Source: Rhizobium phaseoli (GTDB taxonomy: Bacteria > Pseudomonadota > Alphaproteobacteria > Rhizobiales > Rhizobiaceae). Taken from it: a stretch of 57,038 bases of DNA. The notes under the pieces are model-generated. The model was not told where the DNA came from and made no database searches. It saw nothing but the letters and a program-made list of their open reading frames with translations. Every line of letters begins with the position of its first letter. Positions within the stretch are counted from its first letter, which is position 1. Position numbers and translations under genes: made by a program. The stretch lies in the NCBI RefSeq assembly GCF_003985125.1, contig NZ_ML133591.1, forward strand, positions 1 through 57,038, read 5' to 3'. Of this stretch, positions 16,417-25,851 are shown piece by piece.

Positions 16417-19400
16417 ATGCGCATCGAACGTCGTTTCACGAAGGCCGGCCAAGGCGCCTATGCGGATATTGAATTCCGCAAGGCGACGAGCGAGATCAAA
16501 AACCCCGACGGCTCGATCGTGTTCCGCCTCGAGAATATCGATGTTCCCGCGCAGTTCTCCCAGGTCGCAACCGACGTTCTGGCCCAGAAGTATTTCCGCA
16601 AGGCCGGCGTTCCCACCCGGCTGAAGAAGGTCGAGGAAAACGACGTTCCTTCCTTCCTGTGGCGCTCCGTTCCCGACGATGCCGCGCTGAAAAACCTGCC
16701 CAAGGACGAGCAGACCGGTTCCGAAGTCGATGCGCGCCAGGTCTTCGATCGTCTCGCCGGCACCTGGACCTACTGGGGCTGGAAGGGCGGCTATTTCTCT
16801 TCGGAGGAAGATGCGGCAGCCTTCAAGGACGAGCTTGCCTATATGCTCGCCACCCAGCGCGTCGCGCCGAACTCGCCGCAGTGGTTCAACACCGGCCTGC
16901 ACTGGGCCTATGGCATCGACGGCCCCGGCCAGGGCCATTTCTACGTCGATCCCTTCACCGGCAAGTTGACCAAGTCCAAGTCGGCCTACGAACATCCGCA
17001 GCCGCATGCCTGCTTCATCCAGTCGGTCGAAGACGACCTCGTCAACGAAGGCGGCATCATGGATCTCTGGGTGCGTGAAGCGCGCCTGTTCAAATACGGC
17101 TCCGGCACCGGCTCCAACTTCTCGATGCTGCGCGGCGAAGGCGAAAAGCTTTCCGGCGGCGGCCGCTCCTCCGGCCTGATGAGCTTCCTGAAGATCGGCG
17201 ACCGTGCCGCCGGCGCCATCAAGTCGGGCGGCACGACGCGCCGCGCCGCCAAGATGGTGGTCGTCGACATCGACCATCCCGATATCGAGGAATACATCAA
17301 CTGGAAGGTCAAGGAAGAGCAGAAGGTTGCCGCCCTCGTCACCGGCTCGAAGATCGTTGCCAAGCACCTGAAGGCGATCATGAAGGCCTGCTTCAATTGC
17401 GAAGGCGGCGACAACGGCGATTGCTTCGATCCGGCCAAGAACCCTGCCCTGAAGCGCGAAATTCGCGCCGCCAAGAAGGACCAGGTTCCGGAGAATTACG
17501 TCCAGCGCGTCATCCAGTTCGCCCGCCAGGGTTATAAGGATCTCGAATTCAAGACCTACGACACGGATTGGGATTCGGAAGCCTATCTCACGGTCTCCGG
17601 CCAGAACTCCAACAACTCCGTCTCGATCAAGGACGACTTCCTGCGCGCCGTCGAAAATGACGGCGAATGGAAGCTGACCGCCCGCAAGGACGGCCGGGTG
17701 ATGAAGACGCTGAAGGCGCGCGATCTCTGGGAAACCATTTCCTACGCCGCCTGGGCCTCGGCCGATCCGGGCATCCACTTCAACACGACGATGAACGACT
17801 GGCACACGTCGCCCGCCGGCGGCCCGATCCGCGGCTCGAACCCGTGCTCGGAATACATGTTCCTCGACGACACCGCCTGCAACCTCGCCTCGCTGAACCT
17901 CCTGCAGTTCAAGGACAAGGCCACCAAGCGCATCAATATCGCCGACTACGAACATGCCGTTCGCCTGTGGACCGTCGTGCTCGAAGTCTCGGTGATGATG
18001 GCGCAGTTTCCGTCGAAGCGCATTGCCGAACTCTCCTACGAATACCGCACGCTCGGCCTCGGCTATGCCAATATCGGCGGCCTGCTGATGTCGTCGGGCA
18101 TTCCCTATGACTCCGCCGAGGCCCGCGCCATCGCCGGTTCGCTGACCGCGATCATGACCGGCATCTGCTATGCGACCTCGGCCGAAATGGCTGCCGAGCT
18201 CGGCCCCTTCCCGAACTTCGCGCCGAACCGCGAAAGCATGCTGCGGGTCATCCGCAACCATCGCCGCGCCGCTTACGGCGAAACCTCCGGCTATGAGGCG
18301 CTGTCGATCGACCCGGTCGCGCTGATCCATTCGGAAAACCCGGATCAGGATCTTGCCGCCCATGCCAAATCGGCCTGGGACAAGGCGCTCGAGCTTGGCG
18401 AACAGCATGGCTACCGCAATGCCCAGGTCTCGGTCATCGCGCCCACAGGCACGATCGGTCTCGTCATGGATTGCGACACGACCGGCATCGAGCCCGACTT
18501 CGCCCTCGTCAAGTTCAAGAAGCTCGCCGGCGGCGGCTACTTCAAGATCATCAACCGCGCCGTGCCGGACGCGCTGCGCACGCTCGGTTATTCCGAGAGC
18601 CAGATTGCAGAGATCGAGGCCTATGCCGTCGGCCATGGCAACCTGAACCAGGCACCGGCGATCAATCCGTCGACGCTGAAGGCCAAGGGCTTGACCGACG
18701 AGAAGGTGGAAGCCGTCAACGCGGCGCTGAAGAGCGCCTTCGACATCAAGTTCGTCTTCAACCAGTGGACGCTCGGCGCCGACTTCCTGAAGGAGACGCT
18801 GAAGGTTTCCGACGAACAGCTTGCCGACATGAGCTTCAGCCTGCTCGACCATATGGGCTTCTCGAAGAAGGACATCGAAGCGGCCAACATCCATGTCTGC
18901 GGTGCGATGACGCTGGAAGGCGCGCCCTTCCTGAAGACCGAGCATCTGCCCGTCTTCGATTGCGCCAATCCCTGCGGCAAGATCGGCAAGCGCTATCTCT
19001 CGGTGGAAAGCCATATCCGCATGATGGCGGCCGCCCAGCCCTTCATCTCCGGCGCGATTTCCAAGACGATCAACATGCCGAACGAGGCGACCGTCGAGGA
19101 TTGCAAGAACGCCTACCTGCTCTCCTGGAAGCTTGGCCTCAAGGCCAACGCGCTCTATCGCGACGGCTCCAAGCTGTCGCAGCCGCTCAACGCCTCGCTG
19201 ATCGAGGATGAGAACGACGAGGAAGCGCTGGAAGAACTGCTGCAGGCGCCGGTCGCCGCCCAGGCAGTCACCATCACCGAGAAGATCATCGAGCGGGTGA
19301 TCGAACGTGTCTCGCGCGAACGCGAGAAGCTGCCGAACCGCCGTCAGGGCTATACCCAGAAGGCCGCCGTCGGCGGACATAAGGTCTATCTCAGAACCGG

Positions 19401-20232
19401 CGAATTCGGCGACGGCCGTCTCGGCGAGATCTTCATCGACATGCACAAGGAAGGTGCTGCCTTCCGTGCGATGATGAACAATTTCGCCATCGCCATCTCG
19501 CTCGGCCTGCAATATGGCGTGCCGCTCGAGGAATATGTCGAGGCCTTCACCTTCACCAAGTTCGAGCCGGCCGGCATGGTCATCGGCAACGACGCGATCA
19601 AGAACGCCACCTCGATCCTCGACTACGTCTTCCGCGAGCTTGCCGTCTCCTATCTCGGCCGTCATGACCTCGCCCATGTCGATACGTCGGACTTCTCCAA
19701 TACCGCACTCGGCAAGGGCATCCAGGAAGGCAAGACCAACCTGCTGTCGACCGGCTGGACCCGCGGCTACAAGCCGACGCTGGTGTCCGGCACCGGCGGC
19801 GAACGCCAGGCGGGCGAACCCAAGGGGGCCGCCACCGCAGCCCCTGCCCGGGCCGCTTCCACCGGCACGGTCACAGCCTTTGCCGGCAGTGCGGCCCGCA
19901 AGCTGGAACCGACAGTCGCCATCTCCACCTCCGAAATCGTCGCCTTCAAGCGCGATTACGAGGAGCGCGCCAAGGAACTGGCCGAAGAGATCGCCGAAGA
20001 GGTGACTGAGGAAATCACCAGCGACGCCACCGCCCTCTTCTCCGACAAGGCGGCAGCCGATGCGGCTACGGCCAAGACCGAAGCCAAGAAGGTGGAAGCC
20101 GAACGCCGTCAGCGCTCGATCATGCAGGGCTATACCGGCAACATGTGCTCGGAGTGCCAGAACTTCACGATGGTGCGGAACGGCACTTGCGAGAAGTGCG
20201 ACACGTGTGGGGCGACGAGCGGGTGCAGCTGA
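16417..20232 (+). CDS. nrdJ: Vitamin B12-dependent (class II) ribonucleotide reductase
   Basis: 1271 residues from ATG 16417, which has GAGG upstream. It reduces ribonucleotides to deoxyribonucleotides with adenosylcobalamin as radical source, independent of oxygen. Class II signatures: NSPQWFNTGL near residue 150, GSNPCSEYMFLDDTACNL in the catalytic barrel, and APTGTIGLVMDCDTTG. The C-terminus carries the redox Cys cluster (CSECQNFTMVRNGTCEKC, then CGATSGC) typical of long alphaproteobacterial NrdJ. It is a single-gene unit behind the NrdR-like boxes. A long frame on the opposite strand is a GC artefact. Confidence 0.96.
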   Translation: MRIERRFTKAGQGAYADIEFRKATSEIKNPDGSIVFRLENIDVPAQFSQVATDVLAQKYFRKAGVPTRLKKVEENDVPSFLWRSVPDDAALKNLPKDEQTGSEVDARQVFDRLAGTWTYWGWKGGYFSSEEDAAAFKDELAYMLATQRVAPNSPQWFNTGLHWAYGIDGPGQGHFYVDPFTGKLTKSKSAYEHPQPHACFIQSVEDDLVNEGGIMDLWVREARLFKYGSGTGSNFSMLRGEGEKLSGGGRSSGLMSFLKIGDRAAGAIKSGGTTRRAAKMVVVDIDHPDIEEYINWKVKEEQKVAALVTGSKIVAKHLKAIMKACFNCEGGDNGDCFDPAKNPALKREIRAAKKDQVPENYVQRVIQFARQGYKDLEFKTYDTDWDSEAYLTVSGQNSNNSVSIKDDFLRAVENDGEWKLTARKDGRVMKTLKARDLWETISYAAWASADPGIHFNTTMNDWHTSPAGGPIRGSNPCSEYMFLDDTACNLASLNLLQFKDKATKRINIADYEHAVRLWTVVLEVSVMMAQFPSKRIAELSYEYRTLGLGYANIGGLLMSSGIPYDSAEARAIAGSLTAIMTGICYATSAEMAAELGPFPNFAPNRESMLRVIRNHRRAAYGETSGYEALSIDPVALIHSENPDQDLAAHAKSAWDKALELGEQHGYRNAQVSVIAPTGTIGLVMDCDTTGIEPDFALVKFKKLAGGGYFKIINRAVPDALRTLGYSESQIAEIEAYAVGHGNLNQAPAINPSTLKAKGLTDEKVEAVNAALKSAFDIKFVFNQWTLGADFLKETLKVSDEQLADMSFSLLDHMGFSKKDIEAANIHVCGAMTLEGAPFLKTEHLPVFDCANPCGKIGKRYLSVESHIRMMAAAQPFISGAISKTINMPNEATVEDCKNAYLLSWKLGLKANALYRDGSKLSQPLNASLIEDENDEEALEELLQAPVAAQAVTITEKIIERVIERVSREREKLPNRRQGYTQKAAVGGHKVYLRTGEFGDGRLGEIFIDMHKEGAAFRAMMNNFAIAISLGLQYGVPLEEYVEAFTFTKFEPAGMVIGNDAIKNATSILDYVFRELAVSYLGRHDLAHVDTSDFSNTALGKGIQEGKTNLLSTGWTRGYKPTLVSGTGGERQAGEPKGAATAAPARAASTGTVTAFAGSAARKLEPTVAISTSEIVAFKRDYEERAKELAEEIAEEVTEEITSDATALFSDKAAADAATAKTEAKKVEAERRQRSIMQGYTGNMCSECQNFTMVRNGTCEKCDTCGATSGCS

Positions 20233-20319
20233 GCGGGCTGCATACACAGCTCATGTCACGTCCATTGAAACAATCTTCGGGGGCCGTTTGGCGGGATTGT
20301 TCCAACTAAAGCGCTATTG

Positions 20320-20368
20320 GACAGAAACAAAAAACAACTTTCAGGCGGACCACGCCGCCTGAAAGTTG
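20320..20368 (-). terminator. Rho-independent terminator, minus-strand direction
   Basis: A perfect 14-base stem (20335-20348 with 20355-20368, arms CAACTTTCAGGCGG and its complement) and a 6-base loop. On the minus strand it is followed by TTTTTTGTTTC. It therefore stops leftward transcripts coming from the decayed minus-strand ORFs at 20925-21859, though it may also block read-through from nrdJ. Confidence 0.7.
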
Positions 20369-20455
20369 TAGTCAGAGGAACAGAACACGAAGAAACGCTG
20401 GGGTTGCAATAAATGAGAAGTTCGCGCGTACGAGTGAGGTCGAAGTGACGAACGT

Positions 20456-20883
20456 GCATATCGAACGATCGAAGCATTTCTGGAAGCGATGATCGCCGAA
20501 CTCGAAATCCCCGAGCACCGGTACGAGCAAGCAGATCGCAACTTCAAGTCGTTCGGTGGCTGGGGACACGGCGAAGGAGTTCAGTTCGACACCTCGACCC
20601 GCAGGTTTACTGCCGGGAGTCCTTCAGGGTTGGCCCCGCTATCCGGCCGCTCACGGGCGACTAAGAGTCCGATGTCGATTCGGTTTGCGAACTCCACCTT
20701 CTCACCAAGGATCATCTGTCACAGTTCGATCTGAAGCAACTGCTCGGCGCAGAGGTCGAGATGTACCACGACGCCCAGAACATGACGAAGCCCGTGCGCA
20801 AAGGGAACCGTTGCTGGATCCTCGATTATGCCGGTTGCGCTTAGTTCCACATGGACAAGCTCGCGGGCAATGACGCCAACTGA
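20456..20883 (+). pseudogene. Decayed CD-NTase (SMODS nucleotidyltransferase, CBASS cyclase type)
   Basis: Frame one reads IEAFLEAMIAELEIPEHRY (from about 20460). After a frameshift near 20600, frame two reads LDPQVYCRESFRVGPAIRPL, a TAA, then ESDVDSVCELHLLTKDHLSQ, LKQLLGAEVEMYHDAQNMTK, NRCWILDYAGCA, a TAG, and FHMDKLAG. The ESFRVG segment matches the G-S nucleotidyltransferase motif in worn form, and DVDSVCEL matches the DxD metal motif. This is the pattern of CD-NTases that open CBASS operons. At least one frameshift and two stops show it is dead, and it ends early at 20883. No CBASS effector or Cap genes are seen. Confidence 0.65.
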
Positions 20884-20924
20884 GGTTTCATGAGGCGGAA
20901 CGTCACTGCTGGGCGGGCAACCGC

Positions 20925-21283
20925 CTACCGACGCTTCTCACCTTCTCTCTCCGGGTAAATGTCAATGTCAGCCGACCAGTAACGCTTGGCAATGTTCTGG
21001 CTGTTGCGGATGACGTGGTATGCAATATCGGGGTTGCCTCCCTCCAAGGTGTCCGGATCCCCCCGCACATCAGGCAGTACATGCGTTGATGAACGACGGC
21101 AGCGAAATACTCGAGTGCCGGCGCCGCCCCTTCCTTTCCTATAGCTGACATGCCTTCGGCAGCCAGATTTCTGGCTTCTTGCAGAGCGGCTAGGATTGCG
21201 ATCGATAGCGCCTTATCAGCCTGCTCAATGACGTCGGCGATCTGCGTTTCGGCAGGATCGTTGCCGGAATTGTCTTGTGACAT
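20925..21283 (-). pseudogene. Unknown small gene with one frameshift
   Basis: From ATG 21283 (AAGGGA upstream) one frame reads MSQDNSGNDPAETQIADVIE and on to ALEYFAAVVHQ. A second frame then reads GDPDTLEGGNPDIAYHVI and NIAKRYWSADIDIYPERE, ending at TAG 20927-20925. The change of frame lies at or before a run of six G (minus strand) at about 21056-21061. Without the shift the product would be about 119 residues. The family is unknown. It could be decayed, or a sequencing error or slippage at the G run. Confidence 0.45.
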
Positions 21284-21349
21284 GGCTTCCCTTCGACGAT
21301 TTCCGGTGCCGATTTAGTCACCCTCGGGCGCCTTGGTGAAGTACGAGAG

Positions 21350-21627
21350 CTAATTTCTAGTGCTTTCGATGAACGCACGATCTGTATCGGAGCCGCCGTC
21401 GAGCTCGACGACGCGGGCTTCGACCGCAGCCCGCAGCCGGCCGTCGATCTCCGGGTCCGCGGCACGTACATGTTCCACCAGGGCACGAACGTCTGCGCGG
21501 AGATGGCCAACTGCCGCCGTTCGCTCTGGTCTCTCTCGATATCCTCGTCGCGTTCTTTTTTCTCGCGGGTCGATGCTAGCCGGACCTGATCCATTTTCCC
21601 ATCGGCGGGCGACGTTGCGGCCGGCAT
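21350..21627 (-). pseudogene. Unknown charged small gene with one frameshift
   Basis: One frame from ATG 21627 (or 21594) reads KMDQVRLASTREKKERDEDI and ERRQLAISAQTFV. Another continues RALVEHVRAADPEIDGRL and VVELDGGSDTDRAFIE to TAG at 21350. Each half has good codon use only in its own frame, so a frameshift near 21490 is likely. Predicted mostly helical. No family recognised. It sits between two other small minus-strand ORFs of the same insertion. Confidence 0.4.
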
Positions 21628-21661
21628 AGAGGATTTCCAAGAGACGTCAGGGTCTCCTCCC

Positions 21662-21859
21662 CTATAGGTCCGCACATCGGCACGGCATAGACGCATGAAG
21701 AGGTGGCGAAGCGTCGCTGAAGTATTCGTGCGGCGAGGTGCGGAAGCCAGCTGACTGTAGCTCGGCCCCGCCTGCGCGCACGGCTTGATCCACCGCTTCA
21801 TCGATAGCGAGGAACAGTGCCTCATCCACCCCGCCCAGTCCGTCGTTTCTCTTCTGCAC
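21662..21859 (-). CDS. Small hypothetical protein
   Basis: 65 residues from GTG 21859, which has GGGAGGAATTC directly upstream. The first 50 residues (GGVDEALFLAIDEAVDQAVR, then ELQSAGFRTSPHEYFSD) look coding, while the tail is less convincing and may follow a frameshift. It is first in a row of small minus-strand ORFs. Function unknown. Confidence 0.4.
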   Translation of the reverse strand: MQKRNDGLGGVDEALFLAIDEAVDQAVRAGGAELQSAGFRTSPHEYFSDASPPLHASMPCRCADL

Positions 21860-21922
21860 GAATTCCTCCCGTACCTGGCTACTCTCGCCGCGACATGGTT
21901 CGCCCGGAAAGGCGACTTGCGG

Positions 21923-22858
21923 TCAGTCCGGAAGAGGAATGAACTCAGAGCGATCGTCAATCGGGAGGTCAAAGCGACCCTGGCCCCACTTTCCGGCCCG
22001 CCACTCCGACTTCGCCTCTTCGATACGTTCCATCGACGAGGCAACGAAATTCCACCAAATGTATCTGGGTCCGGAGAACGTGGCGCCGCCGAGGATCATG
22101 ATGCGCGCGCCCTGCTCGCCTGCCGCCACCATAATCCGATCTCCGGGACGGAACACCATCATCTGCATGGTGCCGAATTCCTGCCCGGCCACGGAGATCG
22201 AACCTTCGACGATGTAGATCGCCCGGTCTTCATGGTCGTCGGGCATTGGCAGACGCGCCGACGGCTCCAGCTTGACGTCGGCGTAGAAGGTCTCCGAAAA
22301 CATTCTGGCCGGGGCATGCTCGCCGTAGGCGTTGCCCAAGATCAGTCGCGCCGAGACGCCCTTGTCCTCGATCATCGGAAGCGCAGTCTCGCCATAATGC
22401 TCGAATGAGGGCGTCACATCCTCATGACTTTCAGGCAGGGCCAGCCATGTCTGGATTCCAAACAAGCTGTTCGGACCGGTTCGTGCCGCGGCGCTCGTGC
22501 GCTCCGAATGCGATACGCCCCTGCCCGCGACCATCCAGTTCAACTCACCCGGCCTTATGATCTGGTCCGCGCCGGTGCTGTCCCGATGATGAAAGTCGCC
22601 GCGGTAGAGATAGGTGACTGTGCCGAGACCGATGTGCGGATGGGGCCGAACGTCGACGCCCTGCCCGGTTAGGAATTCGGCAGGGCCCGCCTGATCGAAG
22701 AAGATGAACGGACCGACCATCTGTCGGTTCGGCGCGGGCAGAGCGCGCCGGACTTCGAAGCCTCCCAGGTCGCGGGCTCGTGGGACGATCAGCGTTTCGA
22801 TTGCGTCCGTTCCGACCTTGTCAGGGCATCCGGGTTCGATCGCCGGGTTCCAGCTCAT
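21923..22858 (-). CDS. Pirin family protein
   Basis: 311 residues; ATG 22858 follows AAGGAGG at good spacing. Two cupin halves. The N-terminal one carries the pirin metal-site pattern RPHPHIGLGTVTYLYRG and later H in GRGVSHSERT. The C-terminal Pirin_C domain covers about residues 180-285 with MVFRPGD and GARIMILGG. Family members bind iron; some are quercetin dioxygenases or redox regulators, so the substrate is open. It lies upstream of an isochorismatase-like gene in the same direction (88 bases apart). Confidence 0.9.
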   Translation of the reverse strand: MSWNPAIEPGCPDKVGTDAIETLIVPRARDLGGFEVRRALPAPNRQMVGPFIFFDQAGPAEFLTGQGVDVRPHPHIGLGTVTYLYRGDFHHRDSTGADQIIRPGELNWMVAGRGVSHSERTSAAARTGPNSLFGIQTWLALPESHEDVTPSFEHYGETALPMIEDKGVSARLILGNAYGEHAPARMFSETFYADVKLEPSARLPMPDDHEDRAIYIVEGSISVAGQEFGTMQMMVFRPGDRIMVAAGEQGARIMILGGATFSGPRYIWWNFVASSMERIEEAKSEWRAGKWGQGRFDLPIDDRSEFIPLPD

Positions 22859-22946
22859 GTACTACATCCTCCTTGTGGCCTGATCTGCGTTCGTAGAGGG
22901 AGAGCAAGCTGCGACAGAGCGCATCCCACTCTCCGTTTACGTCGGA

Positions 22947-23606
22947 TTATACTCCTGCGCCAGCCTTTGGTGCCGCCGTGTTGAGCAACTGCTGCTCCCA
23001 CAGATATGCAATCCCGCTACCGCCTGAATGCTGGACGATGATGTCCGTTAACTTTGCCGCCCGCTCGGCACGGGCCCAGTCCCGCTGCCATTCGGCTGCA
23101 AGCGCCAGCCAAGTCATCATGTTGACGCCGGCTGCGATCATGCGTTGAATCGCGATTTGGTGCGCCTCAACCGAAACTGCTCCCGAGGCGTCTGTAATCA
23201 CGGTGACTTCCCAGCCCTCGCCGGCTGCCTGAATTGCCGGCATGGCGACGCATACCTCCGTCCAGAGGCCTGCGATGATCAGTTGCTTGCGGCCGGTCGC
23301 TTTCACGACGTCGACAACCTTCGGGTCCTGCCAGGTGTTGATCAACGTCCGGTCGATGATTTCCTGGCCGGGGAAAACGTCGGCGATCTGTGGGAACAGG
23401 TTGCCGCCGCGCTCCGCGATCACCGTGGTGAGAATCGTCGGGACGTCAAAGGCCTTAGCCGCCTTCGCCAGACCGACCGTGTTGTTGACCACCATGGTGG
23501 GCTCGTGGCTGTTCACGTTCGCGATCTGGTAGGGTTGATGGTCGATGAGGACGAGCACCGAATCCTCGGGGCGGATAAGGGAGTTGAGGCCGTTGCGAAA
23601 GGTCAT
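22947..23606 (-). CDS. Isochorismatase-like (YcaC-type) cysteine hydrolase
   Basis: 219 residues from ATG 23606, preceded by AAGGAT; longer upstream starts lack a ribosome site. The catalytic Asp lies in VLVLIDHQPY and the nucleophile Cys in AGLWTEVCVAM, with the family's helix after it. The chain resembles YcaC-type hydrolases of unknown substrate more than true isochorismatases. It is divergent from a LysR regulator whose start is 136 bases away, so regulation by that protein is likely. Confidence 0.88.
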   Translation of the reverse strand: MTFRNGLNSLIRPEDSVLVLIDHQPYQIANVNSHEPTMVVNNTVGLAKAAKAFDVPTILTTVIAERGGNLFPQIADVFPGQEIIDRTLINTWQDPKVVDVVKATGRKQLIIAGLWTEVCVAMPAIQAAGEGWEVTVITDASGAVSVEAHQIAIQRMIAAGVNMMTWLALAAEWQRDWARAERAAKLTDIIVQHSGGSGIAYLWEQQLLNTAAPKAGAGV

Positions 23607-23741
23607 GGAATATCCTTGGTTGGCGGTTCGTCGAAACACATGTGAACGCTCCGTTCGGAGGCACGAAGACCTTGTCATCGCCACCAATGATGCGGTAGCC
23701 CTCGGAGAAAGCGAGCTGTGTTGCAGAATGGGGAACACCGG

Positions 23742-24614
23742 ATGGAAATAGAGGATATCAGAACCTTCGTGGAAGTTGCCGACGCGGGTGGCGTGACACC
23801 TGCCGCGCAACGCCTTGGCATCTCCAAATCGATGGTCAGCAGGCGCATCGCTCGGCTAGAGGCCGAGCTTGGTGCACAGCTTCTCTCACGAACGACGCGA
23901 GGAATCGCGCTCACCGAGGAAGGCGCCACTTTTCGAGATTATGCCGCCAGGATCTCGGCCGAGATCGATGCGGCGCGCGAGACGATCCTGCCCGCCGGCG
24001 AGCTCCGCGGCAGACTGCGAGTTGCAGCACCTCTTTCGTTTGGTCCGACGCACTTCGCCCCGGTGCTAGCTCAAATGGCGCGTCGACACCCGCAACTGCA
24101 TGTCTACTCGTGCTACACCGACCGCTTCGTCGATCTGATTACGGAAGGTTTCGACTGCGCCATTCGGGTCGGATACCTCCCGGATTCCAATCTCGTCGCG
24201 AGACGCGTCGGGCCGCTCTATGGAAAGTTCGTAGCAAGCCCGGCCTATGTAGCGGCGAACGGGGCACCCGAGACGCCAGACGAGCTTCTCAATCATCAGG
24301 CTCTTATGCAGGGGACGGAAGTCTGGCAGGTCGCGGATGGCGACCAAGTCCTGAACATTAGGCCGCAAGGACGCTTCAAGGCCGACAACGGCGTTGCGCT
24401 CCTAGCGGCCGCGCTGGAAGGGATCGGCATTGCCAGACTTCCAGACGGCCTCACTGATCAGCATATCGCCACTGGTACGCTCGTCGAGGTGATGACGCGT
24501 TACCCACCGCCCACCGCCGGCATCTTCGTCGTCAGACCTCCCGCACAGCACCCCTCCCGAAAAGTTCGTGTGCTGACGGAGATGCTGATCGAGTGCTTCG
24601 ATTCCGGCTCGTAA
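23742..24614 (+). CDS. LysR-family transcriptional regulator
   Basis: 290 residues from ATG 23742. The winged HTH is at residues 1-60 (EDIRTFVEVADAGGVTPAAQ, RLGISKSMVSRRIARLE) and a periplasmic-binding-like effector domain follows from about residue 88. It resembles the subgroup whose targets are usually the neighbouring divergent gene. Divergent to the isochorismatase-like gene, and upstream of an SDR in the same direction. The effector is unknown. Confidence 0.92.
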   Translation: MEIEDIRTFVEVADAGGVTPAAQRLGISKSMVSRRIARLEAELGAQLLSRTTRGIALTEEGATFRDYAARISAEIDAARETILPAGELRGRLRVAAPLSFGPTHFAPVLAQMARRHPQLHVYSCYTDRFVDLITEGFDCAIRVGYLPDSNLVARRVGPLYGKFVASPAYVAANGAPETPDELLNHQALMQGTEVWQVADGDQVLNIRPQGRFKADNGVALLAAALEGIGIARLPDGLTDQHIATGTLVEVMTRYPPPTAGIFVVRPPAQHPSRKVRVLTEMLIECFDSGS

Positions 24615-24777
24615 AGAAGAGACGTCGGGGCGCTGTTCCGCTTCGCGCAACATGCTGTCGCAATCCCCGTCACTTCAAGAGGCGCACCTGGCGCATCAGA
24701 TAAGCCGAACAACCTGTCAGGAGGCTCCGCAAATCTGCGGCGTCTTGACCCGACGGGGATGAAAGGAATCGACCCAC

Positions 24778-25518
24778 ATGATTGATTTGAGTGGAAGGCG
24801 CGCCCTGGTAACCGGCGGCTCTCGTGGCATCGGCGCGGCTATCGCTGTGGCTCTTGCCGACAGCGGCGCCGACGTGGCGTTCACCTACCATCGCTCGACC
24901 GAGAAAGCCGAGGCGGTTGTCAGGTCCATTGAAAGCCATGGCCGCCGCGCCGCCGCCATCCAGGCTGACAGTGCCGACCCGCAGGCCATCGCTCGTGCGG
25001 TAGAAGAAGCCGTGGCGAAGCTGGGCGGGCTGGACATCCTTGTCAACAGCGCAGCCATTGGCCATGCGGGGAACATCGCCGATTTGAACCTGGAAGAATA
25101 TCAAACGGTGATGGACGTCAACGTTCGTGCGCCGGTGCTGTTCGCAAAGGCTGTAATTCCGCATCTGCGCGATGGCGGTCGTATCGTCACGATCGGCTCC
25201 GCACTCGGCGAGCGCGTTCCTTTCCCTGGGATAACACCGTACGCGATGTCGAAGGCGGCTTTGACCTCGTTTACCCGCGGGCTATCCCGCGAACTAGGGC
25301 CAAACGGCATCACCGTAAACCTCGTTCAGCCTGGTGCGACAGATACGGATTCGAACCCCGCCGACGGCGCGGCTGCCGATTTCCAGCGAAGCCTGACGTC
25401 GCTGGGACGCTACGGCGAACCGAGGGAGATAGCGAACGCCGTGGTATTCCTGGCAAGCCCCGCCGCTGCCGTGATCACGGGTGCGACCCTTACTGCGGAC
25501 GGCGGCGCGATCGCCTGA
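24778..25518 (+). CDS. SDR family oxidoreductase
   Basis: 246 residues. The Rossmann motif TGGSRGIGAA is at about residues 12-21, the catalytic Ser in GSALGE and YxxxK as YAMSK. NNAG is replaced by NSAA (LVNSAAIG). It acts as an NAD(P)H-dependent dehydrogenase or reductase; FabG-like paralogues have the same layout, so the substrate is unknown. ATG 24778 has GAAAGGA upstream. It follows the LysR gene by 163 bases and may be a second target of it. Confidence 0.9.
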   Translation: MIDLSGRRALVTGGSRGIGAAIAVALADSGADVAFTYHRSTEKAEAVVRSIESHGRRAAAIQADSADPQAIARAVEEAVAKLGGLDILVNSAAIGHAGNIADLNLEEYQTVMDVNVRAPVLFAKAVIPHLRDGGRIVTIGSALGERVPFPGITPYAMSKAALTSFTRGLSRELGPNGITVNLVQPGATDTDSNPADGAAADFQRSLTSLGRYGEPREIANAVVFLASPAAAVITGATLTADGGAIA

Positions 25519-25851
25519 TAATGGTATCCTGCGAGCCGGCGAACGTGCAAGCGTGCCCGGCTCACGTAAGCGGAGCCACAGGTTATGCTCGCGTGGAAAC
25601 GCAGCGCGTAAACGCGGCTGGCAGGACATCAACAATAACGAGCGCATTCAAGATCAGTGCGCACGTCCGTGAACATGTTTCCTTTCGGGCCGGGTTCGCT
25701 GGCAGCTAAATGTCATAGCGGAATTACCCCGAGGTCGGCGTCCGCCTCTTTCACTTCGATCCGCAGGCCAAGCCCTCTGCAGGGTTGCTCGATCAGTCTT
25801 GCAAAACATCCCTCGCGATGTTCAATAACACCAGCAAGAGTGGGGGAATCG
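25519..25851. other. Intergenic, no feature recognised
   Basis: 333 bases between the SDR gene and the exported ClpP-like gene. No convincing ORF, RNA or terminator was seen. It presumably carries the promoter of the downstream gene. Confidence 0.4.

Noticed and set aside
16279..20247. A 1322-codon open frame antisense to nrdJ
   Set aside because: High-GC codon bias leaves the opposite strand open. The composition is repetitive (Gly/Asp/Arg/Leu), there is no ribosome site, and the sense strand is a clear NrdJ.
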